Assembly (NCBI RefSeq): GCF_031834595.1
Contig: NZ_CP115541.1
Coordinates: 372,001 to 436,000, forward strand
Reading direction: 5' to 3'
DNA from: Stenotrophomonas oahuensis
GTDB lineage: Bacteria > Pseudomonadota > Gammaproteobacteria > Xanthomonadales > Xanthomonadaceae
DNA: 64,000 nucleotides
The translations under genes and the position numbers were made by a program. Below the pieces are notes generated by a model. It searched no databases. It worked only from the letters and a program-made list of their open reading frames with translations, and was not told the DNA's origin. Shown here piece by piece: positions 19,667 to 28,274 of the stretch (position 1 is its first letter; the number at the start of each line of letters is the position of its first letter).

Positions 19667-19766
19667 GTCCGATATTATACACATGACCAAGGCCATGTCC
19701 TGAATATTGGACACATAATATCCATTATCACGGACTTTAAGATAAAAATGTCCTATATTTTGGACA
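19666..19766 (-). promoter_or_regulatory. hipBA operator array, four sites
   Basis: Four copies of an 18-bp N8 palindrome: 19696-19713 (TGTCC-N8-GGACA), 19749-19766 (TGTCC-N8-GGACA), 19719-19736 (TATCC-N8-GGACT) and a weak one at 19666-19683 (TGTCC-N8-ACACA) touching the start codon. Starts are spaced 30, 23 and 30 bases. E. coli HipB operators are TATCC-N8-GGATA, so the spacing and core match. A TATAAT on the minus strand is at 19679-19674. Confidence 0.8.
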
Positions 19767-19771
19767 TCCTA

Positions 19772-21028
19772 CTAACCGGTAGCGCCGGCCATCCACTTCA
19801 GGATGAGGCCGGTCACATACGCCAAGCCGGTACCGGTTGCATAACCCACCGTACCCAGCAGCACTCCCACCGGTGCCAGCGTGGGGTGGAACGCGGCTGC
19901 TACTACGGGTGCCGACGCTGCCGCACCAATGTTGCCCTGCGAACCAATCGCAAAGAAGAACAACGGCGCACGCACCAATTTGGCGACAATCCACAGCACC
20001 AGGATGTGGGTCAGCATCCAGATCACGCCGAGCAGGAACAGCCACGGGCGATCCAGCAGCGAAAGCAGGTTCATCTGCATGCCGATGCAGGCGATCAGGA
20101 AATACAGGAATACGGTACCCAGGCGCGAAGCACCGGCCGCCTCCAGCTTGCGCGCGCGGGTGAAGCTCAGGGTCAGGCCCAATGCGGTGGAAAGCAGCAC
20201 CACCCACACGAACTGGCTGTCCAGGCTGAACTGGCTGGCCCAGCTGATGTTGGCCTTGAACCAGCCGCTCAGCGGCGCAGCAACGGCATGCGCCGCCCCC
20301 ACCCCGCCCAACGCGACGCCGACGATCACCATCAGATCGGTCAGCGTGGGAATGCGCGCGTTCTGGGCCTCATAAGCGCTGATGCGCGCCTTCATTTCAT
20401 CGATGGCACGGGTGTCGGCCCCGTTGCGGGCGTCGATCTGCTGGGCGCGGTTGGCCAGGAACAGCAGGATCGCCATCCACAGGCTGGCGCAGGCCACGTC
20501 GACGACGGCGAACTGACCGAAGGTGGTGGCGTCGGTGCCGAACACCTCGCGCATCGCCACCATGTTGGCCCCGCCGCCGATCCAGCTGCCGGCGAGTGCC
20601 GCCATGCCTGCCCAGGTGTCGCCAGCCACGGTTTCCGGGTGGATCAGCTTCATCACCTGGAAGGACACGATGGCCCCCAGCATGATGCCGGCGGTACCGG
20701 CACAGAACACCACCAGCAGCTTCGGGCCGAGCTTCAGGACGCCCTTGAGGTCGATGGACAGGGTCAGCAGCACCAGCGCGGCCGGCAGCAGCACGTCACG
20801 GGCGATGGGGTTGTACAGCGATGTGTTGTGGCCGTCGATCAGGCCGGTGGTGTTGTAGATCGCCGGAATGAAGTAGCACAGCAACAGGGCTGGTACCCAT
20901 GCGAAGATCTTTTTCAGCAGCGGGGTGGGACCGCTGGCAGCCCAGAAGATCAGGGCCAGGGTGGCGGCAATCAGGCCAAGGCCTACGATGTCGCTGGTAA
21001 TCAGGGCGGTACTCGGTTCGGTCGGCAT
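19772..21028 (-). CDS. DUF819 family membrane protein
   Basis: 418 residues, about ten membrane helices. The sequence GSWIGGGANMVAMREVFG and the C-terminal QGNIGAAASAPVVAAAF are typical of DUF819 (YjcL-like) transporter-fold proteins; the substrate is unknown. Start at 21028 is preferred over the Met at 21109, because AGAGG lies 8 bases before it and the upstream part contains a terminator hairpin. Confidence 0.85.
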   Translation of the reverse strand: MPTEPSTALITSDIVGLGLIAATLALIFWAASGPTPLLKKIFAWVPALLLCYFIPAIYNTTGLIDGHNTSLYNPIARDVLLPAALVLLTLSIDLKGVLKLGPKLLVVFCAGTAGIMLGAIVSFQVMKLIHPETVAGDTWAGMAALAGSWIGGGANMVAMREVFGTDATTFGQFAVVDVACASLWMAILLFLANRAQQIDARNGADTRAIDEMKARISAYEAQNARIPTLTDLMVIVGVALGGVGAAHAVAAPLSGWFKANISWASQFSLDSQFVWVVLLSTALGLTLSFTRARKLEAAGASRLGTVFLYFLIACIGMQMNLLSLLDRPWLFLLGVIWMLTHILVLWIVAKLVRAPLFFFAIGSQGNIGAAASAPVVAAAFHPTLAPVGVLLGTVGYATGTGLAYVTGLILKWMAGATG

Positions 21029-21056
21029 GCTGCCATCCTCTGTCGATCGAAAGGGC

Positions 21057-21086
21057 AAAAAAAAGCGCCACATCAGGCGGCGCTTT
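21057..21086 (-). terminator. Intrinsic terminator of the two-component operon
   Basis: On the minus strand, AAAGCGCC, a 9-base loop, GGCGCTTT and then a T-run. It lies 53 bases after the sensor kinase stop and separates it from the DUF819 gene. Confidence 0.8.
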
Positions 21087-21138
21087 CTGGAGCTTAACAT
21101 TGTCTTCACGGCGTGCCACCTTGCGCCGCCCGCTTGCC

Positions 21139-22440
21139 CTATTCAGCTTTTGTCCCGGGCAGCGAGGCCCCAAGATCAAGAATCACCCGGGTGCCCCGTG
21201 GTTCGCTGGGTTCGATCGTCAGCCCCCAGCCCAGGTGTTCGCACAGCCGCGCAATCAACTCCAGGCCGATGCCATCGCCCTCACCACGGTCACCGCGCGC
21301 CATGCGCCCGTACACGGCGGCGATTTCCTCCGGGCTCATGCCCAGGCCCGGGTCCTGCAGGGTGACCACTGCGCGCTCGGACAGCGACAGGCTGATGGTG
21401 CCACGCCCGCTGTTTTCGATGGCGTTACGCAGCAGATTGCCGATAGCCGCCTGCACCACGCCCAGAGGGGCGATGATGTCCAATCGTGGCAGCGGCTGCA
21501 TTTCAATATGCAGGTCCTTGTCGCCCAGCAGATGGCGGTGGTCCTCGACAATTTCCGGCAGCAGTGCGTCCAGCGCGATGCGCTCCTTCAACGCAGCCAG
21601 ACGCGCCGGTTCGCGCGCCAGTACCAGCAGCAGCTGGATCAGCTGCTCTACCCCCTGCGCACTGCGGTGCACGCGCTGCATCTGCTGCCGCGCGCGTTCG
21701 GGCACGTCCGGTTGCTCCAGCGCCAGTTCAGATGCGCCGGTGATCACCGCAATGGGCGTCCGCAGTTCGTGACTGGCGGTACTGATGAAGACCCGCTCAC
21801 GTTCGACGAACTGCTCGTTACGGCGCAGATAATCGTTGAGTGCGTCAGCAATGACGTACAACTCGGAGCTGCCTCGCGGGTCCACGTCCACCCGCTGGCC
21901 GGGCACGCCCGGACGCAGGTCATGGATGTGCCGGGCCAGCGAGCGCAGCGGCTGCACCAGCCGGCTCACACCGATCGAGGCCATCAGCACGGTCACGATG
22001 ATCATGACGACGCCGGCAAGCATAACCCAGCGCGTGGCGAACTCTTCAAGCTCGTGGAAATCATTGATGTCCAGTGCCAGCGCCAGCCGGCCCTGGGTGG
22101 CGGTGTCGCGGACCATTACGGCGGCCGAACGCTCATTGATCACCACGCCATCGTGCAGCCCGGGATGCAGCGTGCGCAGCACCGGGGGCAGCGCCGGGTC
22201 GTCGTTGATGGTGAACAACCGCAGCGTGTCCGAGTCCTGCCAGCGATAGTGCGGCTCGTGCTCGACATGGCTGATGATGCTGTCCAGTTCGGAATTGAGC
22301 AGCGCGCGCCATGCCGAATGCTCGGCATGCTCGTGCACGTAGTTGCCCACACTGAACACCGCCACCGAGATCAGCGCCAGGTAAGCCAGCAGCCACCAGA
22401 CCAGGCGACGGTGCAGCGGGCCGGGTTTACGCAGACGCAT
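21139..22440 (-). CDS. Sensor histidine kinase
   Basis: 433 residues, inner-membrane sensor. TM1 about 12-32, a periplasmic domain of some 105 residues, TM2 about 138-160, a HAMP-like segment, then H-box ASHELRTP (His224) and ATPase motifs NLLRNAIEN, DPGLGM and GDGIGLELI. Its start overlaps the regulator gene by 14 bases. The ligand is unknown; the neighbours suggest envelope or lipid A control. Confidence 0.9.
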   Translation of the reverse strand: MRLRKPGPLHRRLVWWLLAYLALISVAVFSVGNYVHEHAEHSAWRALLNSELDSIISHVEHEPHYRWQDSDTLRLFTINDDPALPPVLRTLHPGLHDGVVINERSAAVMVRDTATQGRLALALDINDFHELEEFATRWVMLAGVVMIIVTVLMASIGVSRLVQPLRSLARHIHDLRPGVPGQRVDVDPRGSSELYVIADALNDYLRRNEQFVERERVFISTASHELRTPIAVITGASELALEQPDVPERARQQMQRVHRSAQGVEQLIQLLLVLAREPARLAALKERIALDALLPEIVEDHRHLLGDKDLHIEMQPLPRLDIIAPLGVVQAAIGNLLRNAIENSGRGTISLSLSERAVVTLQDPGLGMSPEEIAAVYGRMARGDRGEGDGIGLELIARLCEHLGWGLTIEPSEPRGTRVILDLGASLPGTKAE

Positions 22441-23128
22441 CGCTGCCTTCCGTGGCCGTGGTGGCCAGGCGGTAGCCGACGCGCGGCAAAGTGTGGATCA
22501 GTTTGGTGGCGAACGGACCGTCCACGCTGCGGCGCAGTTCGTACACGTGCGAGCGCAGCAGGTCGCCATCGGGCAGTTCGTCGCCCCACAACGCGAACTC
22601 CAGCTGCTGGCGGGTGACCGCCGCCGGACTGGCGCGCATCAACACTTCCAGCAGTTTGCGGCACGCCGGGTACAGGTGCAGCACCTGTCCATCGCGACGC
22701 GCTTCCAGGGTCGCCAGGTCCAGGCTGAGGTCGGCCACTTCCAGCACCTTGCGCGGATTGCGCCCATGCGCGCGCACCTGCAGCGCTTCCAACCGCACTT
22801 CAAGTTCCGGCAGCGCGAACGGTTTGGTCAGGTAGTCGTCGGCCCCGGCGCGGAAGCCGGCGATTTTGTCGGGCAGTTCATCGCGGGCGGTCAGCATGAT
22901 CACCGGCACCTCGGAACCGTGTTCGGCACGCAAACGGCGCAGCACCTCCGGTCCTTCCATGCGCGGCAGCATCCAATCAAGAATCACCGCGTCGTAGGCG
23001 TGGGTTCCCGCCAGGTGCAGGCCGGTGATGCCGTCCGGCGCGACGTCCAGCACGTGGCCGCGTGCCTCGAAGTATTCGAACAGGTTGGCCACCAGTTGGC
23101 GGTTGTCTTCGATGACCAGCAGGCGCAT
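22427..23128 (-). CDS. OmpR-family response regulator
   Basis: 233 residues from the ATG at 23128. Receiver: Asp8, phosphoacceptor Asp51 (LDWMLPRMEGP), Thr80, Lys102 (TKPF). The C-terminal winged helix includes LRSHVYELRRSVDGPF and HTLPRVGYRLA. The upstream extension of the frame is Ala/Arg/Gly-rich and not conserved. It is first gene of the pair with the kinase and divergent from the ArnT-like gene. Confidence 0.9.
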   Translation of the reverse strand: MRLLVIEDNRQLVANLFEYFEARGHVLDVAPDGITGLHLAGTHAYDAVILDWMLPRMEGPEVLRRLRAEHGSEVPVIMLTARDELPDKIAGFRAGADDYLTKPFALPELEVRLEALQVRAHGRNPRKVLEVADLSLDLATLEARRDGQVLHLYPACRKLLEVLMRASPAAVTRQQLEFALWGDELPDGDLLRSHVYELRRSVDGPFATKLIHTLPRVGYRLATTATEGSDASA

Positions 23129-23268
23129 ATGCGCGGTTCCGGGGGTAATAACAACCATGGTAGCGTCGAGAATGTCGAAATACGGTCGCAATTGGCCCGA
23201 TTCGACGCCTTTCTTACATCCCCCCGTCCAGAGTACGCCTTTTGGCCGCGACGTCCCCCGTGACCCGA

Positions 23269-24969
23269 ATGCTGCTGCGCCCGCACTGGCGCGTCCTGAT
23301 CTGCCTGGCCCTGCTGCTGACCCTTGCGGCCGGCCTCGGGCTGCGTTCACCCTCGCCCCCGGACGAGCCACGCTTCGTGTTGGCCGCGCGTGACATGGTG
23401 GAGAGCGGCCAGTGGCTGCTGCCACACCGGGGCAGCGAGCTGTATGCGGAAAAGCCACCGGTGTTCATGTGGATGCAGGCGGCCACGTATTCGGTGATGC
23501 GCGACTGGAACCTGGCGTTTCTGATCCCTTCTCTGCTGGCCGCGCTGGCGACGCTGTGGTTGTGCTGGGACCTCGGCCGGCGTTTATGGGGCCGGCGCGT
23601 GGGCTGGTGGGCGGTGCTGGCGCTGATGAGCTGCCTGCAGTTCGGGCTGATGGCCAAGCGCGCGCAGATCGACATGGTGCTGGTGGCGATGACCACGCTT
23701 TCGCTGTGGGGCCTTTTGCGGCACCTGCTGGAACGCCCCAACACGCGCGCCTTATGGGTGGCCGGCATCGCCGCAGGGTTGGGCACGGTGACCAAGGGGG
23801 TGGGCTTCCTGCCCCTGCTGGTGTTGCTGCCGTGGGCGCTGTGGCGCTGGCAGACACGTGCCCGCCCCCACGCGTATGTGGCCCCTGCCCGCCCGCTGCT
23901 GTGGCTGCTGCCGGCGTTTCTGCTGGGCACCGCGGTGTGGCTGGGTCCGCTGGGCATTGCCCTGCTGACCGCGCCCACGCCGGAACTGCAGGCCTACGCG
24001 CACGAACTGTTGTTCAAGCAGACCGGCACGCGTTACGCCAATGCCTGGCACCACGTGCAGCCGGCCTGGTACTACCTGCAGGTGATGGCCACTTTATGGC
24101 TGCCCGGCAGCCTGCTGTTACCGGCGCTCGCCCCCGGCTGGTGGCGCAGACTGCGCCGGCAGGATGCGCGCTGGTGGCTGCTGCTGGGCTGGGCGCTGCT
24201 GGTACTGGTGTTCTTCAGCGCCAGCCCGGGCAAGCGCGAGGTCTACATCTTCCCGATGCTGCCGGCGCTGTGTGTGGCCGCCGCGCCACTGCTGCCCGGC
24301 CTGCTGCGTCGGCCGGGCCCGCGCTGGGTTTTGTTGGCCTACGCCACCGTGCTCGGCGTGGCGGCGCTGGTGATCGGCGTGCACCTGCTCGGCGGCAGCC
24401 CATGGGCGCACGCGCAGCTGGCCAAGCGTGCGATGCCCGACAGCCTGCTGGATCCGCTCGGGTTGTGGCTGTTCGGCTTCGGTCTGGTGATGGCGGTACT
24501 GATCGCATGGCTGCGGCTGCGCCGTGCCGGCCTGTTGGCGGTACTGGCCTCGTTGCTGCTGTGGAACCTGTATGGCTGGGGCCTGATGCCGGCGCTGGAT
24601 CCGTACAGTTCCGCGTCGGCAGTGATGCAGCGGGTGGGCGAGCGCATCGGCCCGCAGGCTGAACTGGGCGCGGTCGCCTGGCGCGAGCAGAACCTGCTGC
24701 AGGCCGACCGCCCGGTGACGGATTTCGGCTTCAAGCGCGACTGGAATGAGCAATGGTTGGAGGCCGCGCCGTGGCTGATGCAGGCTCCGCACAACCGCTG
24801 GCTGCTGGTCGCCGAACCGGCACTGAGCCAGTGCGTGGACCGCACCCAGTCGGTGTCCATTGGCAGCGCCAACCGCAATGACTGGTGGCTGGTGCCGGGC
24901 ACCGCGCTGGATGCGCAATGTCATGCGACGGTGGTGGGCGGTGAGGCGATGGGCGATGACGGCGATTGA
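23269..24969 (+). CDS. Glycosyltransferase family 39 (ArnT-like) membrane protein
   Basis: 566 residues from the ATG at 23269 (GTG at 23260 and TTG at 23242 are in frame). Many membrane helices. The first periplasmic loop has DEPRFVLAARDMVESGQW and AEKPPVFMWMQA, the acidic polyprenyl-phosphate-sugar region of GT39/ArnT enzymes, then TKGVGFLPLL. ArnT moves L-Ara4N to lipid A; the actual sugar here is unknown. No ribosome site is convincing. It is followed by a PAP2 phosphatase. Confidence 0.82.
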   Translation: MLLRPHWRVLICLALLLTLAAGLGLRSPSPPDEPRFVLAARDMVESGQWLLPHRGSELYAEKPPVFMWMQAATYSVMRDWNLAFLIPSLLAALATLWLCWDLGRRLWGRRVGWWAVLALMSCLQFGLMAKRAQIDMVLVAMTTLSLWGLLRHLLERPNTRALWVAGIAAGLGTVTKGVGFLPLLVLLPWALWRWQTRARPHAYVAPARPLLWLLPAFLLGTAVWLGPLGIALLTAPTPELQAYAHELLFKQTGTRYANAWHHVQPAWYYLQVMATLWLPGSLLLPALAPGWWRRLRRQDARWWLLLGWALLVLVFFSASPGKREVYIFPMLPALCVAAAPLLPGLLRRPGPRWVLLAYATVLGVAALVIGVHLLGGSPWAHAQLAKRAMPDSLLDPLGLWLFGFGLVMAVLIAWLRLRRAGLLAVLASLLLWNLYGWGLMPALDPYSSASAVMQRVGERIGPQAELGAVAWREQNLLQADRPVTDFGFKRDWNEQWLEAAPWLMQAPHNRWLLVAEPALSQCVDRTQSVSIGSANRNDWWLVPGTALDAQCHATVVGGEAMGDDGD

Positions 24970-25073
24970 TGAACGTCCGCACGCGTTTAACGGGTGCCAA
25001 ACGTCGCTCTGACCGGCCTCCGACAGCGCGCTGACGAGCATGGCCCGGGTCCTTTCTGACGGCGGTTGTCCGC

Positions 25074-25811
25074 ATGCGCCCTGTTCCTGCCGCGACGCTT
25101 GTCGCGAACTCGTTTCCCCGCGCGGTTCCCACTACGTTCCTGACCCGACACCTGCTGTTGCCCTGGATCGCGGCGCTGCTCGTGAGCTGGGCGCTGATGA
25201 CCGCCGGTGGCGACCAGTGGCTGGCTGACCAGCTCTACCGCCTGGAAGGCCACCGTTGGGTGTTGCAGAACGCGTGGGTCACGACCCACCTGATCCACAA
25301 GGGCGGCAAGTGGCTCAGCGCCTTTGCCACGCTGCTGGCATTGCTGGCCTGCTTCCACGCGTGGCGACATGCGCGCTGGCGCGCCTGGCGTTGGCCGCTG
25401 CTGTACGTGGTGCTTGCAGTCGGGCTGGGCACCGGCGTGGTGTCGCTGCTGAAATCGCTCACCCACATGGACTGCCCCTGGGACCTGACCCGCTATGGGG
25501 GTCTGCGCGAGTACGTGGGCCTGTTCGCCACACGACCGGCCGACATGCCACGTGGGAGGTGCTTCCCGGCCGGGCATGCCAGTGCCGGCTACGCCTGGGT
25601 CAGCCTGTACTTCTTCGCGCTGCTGGTGCGCCCGGCTTGGCGCTGGCGCGGGCTGGCGGTGGGGCTGCTGGCCGGGGCGGTGTTCGGGTTCGCCCAACAG
25701 CTGCGTGGTGCACATTTCCTCTCGCACGACCTGTGGACGCTGGTCACCTGCTGGACGGTGGCACTGGGGCTGTATCTTGTGGCCCTTGCGGTGTCGCGAC
25801 CGGCCCACTAG
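25074..25811 (+). CDS. PAP2-family phosphatase
   Basis: 245 residues, about five or six membrane helices. The acid-phosphatase motifs are KSLTHMDCPWDL (motif 1, variant), PAGHASAGYAW (motif 2) and GAHFLSHDLWT (motif 3, SxxxHD type). Related proteins dephosphorylate lipid A or undecaprenyl pyrophosphate. It is the next gene after the ArnT-like transferase on the same strand. Confidence 0.85.
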   Translation: MRPVPAATLVANSFPRAVPTTFLTRHLLLPWIAALLVSWALMTAGGDQWLADQLYRLEGHRWVLQNAWVTTHLIHKGGKWLSAFATLLALLACFHAWRHARWRAWRWPLLYVVLAVGLGTGVVSLLKSLTHMDCPWDLTRYGGLREYVGLFATRPADMPRGRCFPAGHASAGYAWVSLYFFALLVRPAWRWRGLAVGLLAGAVFGFAQQLRGAHFLSHDLWTLVTCWTVALGLYLVALAVSRPAH

Positions 25812-25847
25812 CCTTCGGGCGGTAATTCACCACCCAAGGATCTGCCC

Positions 25848-27845
25848 GTGAACCACCGCCCGCTTTTGCTGGCCCTGGCTGTTGGTGCTGCCGCACTGAC
25901 GCTGGCGGCCTGCCAGAAGGAACCGTCCCCCGCCGCCACCCCGGCGGCCGGCACCGCCAAGCCCACCGAGACCGCGGACCAGTTCATTGCCCGCGTCAAT
26001 GCCGAGTACAAGGCCATGTACCCGGAAATGACCTCGGCGCAGTGGCTGTCGTCGACCTACATCAATGACGATTCCGAACGCGTGGCGGCCAAGGCCAACG
26101 AGCGCTGGCTGACCGTGCTGAACGGCTGGATCGCCCAGGCCGGCCAGTACGACGGCCAGCCGATGAGCGAAGACACCAAGCGCCAGCTGCACCTGCTGAA
26201 GCTGATGACCGCCATGCCGGCCCCGCGCGACCCGGCCAAGCTGGGCGAGCTGACCCGCATCGCCAGCCGCATGGAAGGTGCCTACGGTGCCGGCAAGTAC
26301 TGCACCGACGAGGCCAACCCGGCCACCTGCCGCCAGCTCGGCGACCTGGAACAGGTGCTGGCGCGCAGCCGCGACTACGACGCGCAGCTGGATGCCTGGC
26401 AGGGCTGGCATGGCACCACCAAGCCGATGCGCGCCGATTACCAGCGCTTCGTTGGCCTGGTGAATGAAGGCGCGAAGGAAATGGGCTTCGCGGACGCCGG
26501 TCAGATGTGGCGCAGCGGCTACGACATGCCGGCCGACCAGATCGGCCCGGAAACCGACCGCCTGTGGGAACAGGTCAAGCCGATGTACGAGCAGCTGCAC
26601 TGCTATGCGCGTACCAAGCTGGACACCACCTACGGCAAAGACAAGGCCGAAACCCAAGGCGGCCTGATCGCCGCGCATCTGCTGGGCAACATGTGGCAGC
26701 AGGACTGGTCGAATCTGTGGGACCAGCTGGAACCCTACCCCGGTGCTGGCAGCCTGGACATCACCGCCGCCCTGGAAAAGCAGTACCAGGGCAACCTGAG
26801 CGGGGCCATCGCCAAGGCCGGCGGCAGCAATGCCAGCATGGAAGCGCTGTACAAGGCGCAGCGTGATGCCGAACTGCGCACCGCCAAGCAGATGACCGAG
26901 CGCGCGCAGGACTTCTACGTGTCGCTGGGCATGCCGGCGCTGCCGAAGTCGTACTGGGAGAAGACCCAGTTCATCAAGCCGCTGGACCGTGATGTGGTCT
27001 GCCATGCCAGCGCGTGGGACATGAACATGGAAGGCGACGTGCGCACCAAGATGTGCATCAAGCCGAACGAGGAAAACTTCACCACCATCTACCACGAGCT
27101 GGGCCACATCTATTACGACCTGGCCTACAACCCGCTGCCGCCGCTGTTCCAGGGCGGTGCCAACGACGGCTTCCACGAGGCCATCGGCGACACCATCGTG
27201 CTGGCGATGACCCCGCAGTACCTGAATTCCATCGGCCTGGTCGACAAGCCGCAGGAAAGCCGCGAGGCCACCATCAACGCGCAGATGCGCATGGCGCTAA
27301 GCGGCGTGTCGTTCCTGCCGTTCGGGCTGATGATCGATCGCTGGCGCTGGGGCGTGTTCGACGGCTCGATCACGCCGGAGAACTACAACAAGGCGTGGTG
27401 GGACCTGAAGGCCAAGTACCAGGGCGTGGCTCCGGCCAGCGCGCGCGGCGAGGAGTTCTTCGACCCGGGTGCCAAGTACCACGTGCCGGGCAACACCCCG
27501 TACACCCGCTACTTCCTGGCGCGCATCCTGCAGTTCCAGTTCTACAAGGGCCTGTGTGACGCGGCCGGCTACAAGGGCCCGCTGCACCAGTGCAGCTTCT
27601 ACGGCAACAAGGAAGCCGGGCAGAAGTTCTGGGCCATGCTGAGCAAGGGTGCCAGCCAGCCGTGGCAGGCCACACTGAAGGAGATCACTGGCGGCGAGAA
27701 GCTGGATGCCGGCCCGATGATCGAGTACTTCACTCCGGTCAACGAGTGGCTGAAGCAGCAGAACCAGGGCCAGATGTGTGGCTGGCAGGCTCCGGGCGCG
27801 GTGGCTTCCGCAGCGCCGGCAGCAGCGGCACCCGCCAAGCAGTAA
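25848..27845 (+). CDS. M2-family zinc peptidase lipoprotein (ACE-like)
   Basis: 665 residues. The leader MNHRPLLLALAVGAAALTL ends in LAAC, a lipobox. The zinc site is YHELGHIYYD with the third ligand Glu in FHEAIGDTI. Xanthomonads are among the few bacteria with such dipeptidyl carboxypeptidases, related to angiotensin-converting enzyme. The C-terminus is Ala/Pro-rich. Probably anchored in the periplasm. Confidence 0.93.
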   Translation: MNHRPLLLALAVGAAALTLAACQKEPSPAATPAAGTAKPTETADQFIARVNAEYKAMYPEMTSAQWLSSTYINDDSERVAAKANERWLTVLNGWIAQAGQYDGQPMSEDTKRQLHLLKLMTAMPAPRDPAKLGELTRIASRMEGAYGAGKYCTDEANPATCRQLGDLEQVLARSRDYDAQLDAWQGWHGTTKPMRADYQRFVGLVNEGAKEMGFADAGQMWRSGYDMPADQIGPETDRLWEQVKPMYEQLHCYARTKLDTTYGKDKAETQGGLIAAHLLGNMWQQDWSNLWDQLEPYPGAGSLDITAALEKQYQGNLSGAIAKAGGSNASMEALYKAQRDAELRTAKQMTERAQDFYVSLGMPALPKSYWEKTQFIKPLDRDVVCHASAWDMNMEGDVRTKMCIKPNEENFTTIYHELGHIYYDLAYNPLPPLFQGGANDGFHEAIGDTIVLAMTPQYLNSIGLVDKPQESREATINAQMRMALSGVSFLPFGLMIDRWRWGVFDGSITPENYNKAWWDLKAKYQGVAPASARGEEFFDPGAKYHVPGNTPYTRYFLARILQFQFYKGLCDAAGYKGPLHQCSFYGNKEAGQKFWAMLSKGASQPWQATLKEITGGEKLDAGPMIEYFTPVNEWLKQQNQGQMCGWQAPGAVASAAPAAAAPAKQ

Positions 27846-27868
27846 TACGGCATTTGTGATGATTCAAA

Positions 27869-27890
27869 CAACGCCCCGCAAGGGGCGTTG
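27869..27890 (+). terminator. Hairpin after the M2 peptidase gene
   Basis: CAACGCCCC, GCA, AGGGGCGTTG: a strong stem 24 bases after the stop with a short T-rich tail. Confidence 0.65.
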
Positions 27891-27989
27891 TTCGTCTACG
27901 GGAAAATAGCGACCACTTGAAACCTCTTGCATTTCACCAGTTCCTTTTCTGTGGCGCACTATCGCATCTAGACCAACAGGACAGGCCAG

Positions 27990-28274
27990 ATGCGTTATCC
28001 CATCATGATTGAAGCAGGCGATCACAACACCGCCTGGAGCGTGGTTGTTCCGGACCTACCCGGCTGCTATTCCGCTGGCGACACATTGGACGACGCAATA
28101 ATGGCCGCGGAGGAAGCTGCCGCCGCATGGATTGACGCGGCATTGGACGCTGGCCAGACCATTCCCGCCCCCTCTCAGGATCATGAGATTCTTAAGAAAG
28201 ACGTATACAACGGTTGGCGGATCGATCATGTCTTCGTGCATGTAGAACGAATGCTTCCGGGTATAAACAGGTGA
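27990..28274 (+). CDS. HicB-like antitoxin, C-terminally truncated
   Basis: 94 residues. The HicB fold is clear: YPIMIEAGDHNTAWSVVVPD, LPGCYSAGDTLDDAIMAAEE and AAAAWIDAALDAGQTIPAPS. Usual HicB proteins continue into a ribbon-helix-helix DNA-binding tail, but here the frame stops shortly after VHVERMLPG. No hicA lies upstream or downstream. The last 49 bases overlap the 3' end of the converging PP2C-like gene, which suggests an island junction cut the tail off. Confidence 0.75.
   Translation: MRYPIMIEAGDHNTAWSVVVPDLPGCYSAGDTLDDAIMAAEEAAAAWIDAALDAGQTIPAPSQDHEILKKDVYNGWRIDHVFVHVERMLPGINR

Noticed and set aside
22427..23458. Longer version of the OmpR-type regulator starting at 23458
   Set aside because: The extra 110 codons are Ala/Arg/Gly-rich, overlap the divergent ArnT-like gene, and receiver domains begin at the Met at 23128.
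27891..27989. A hicA toxin gene upstream of hicB
   Set aside because: No frame with the HicA pattern is present on either strand in this spacer.
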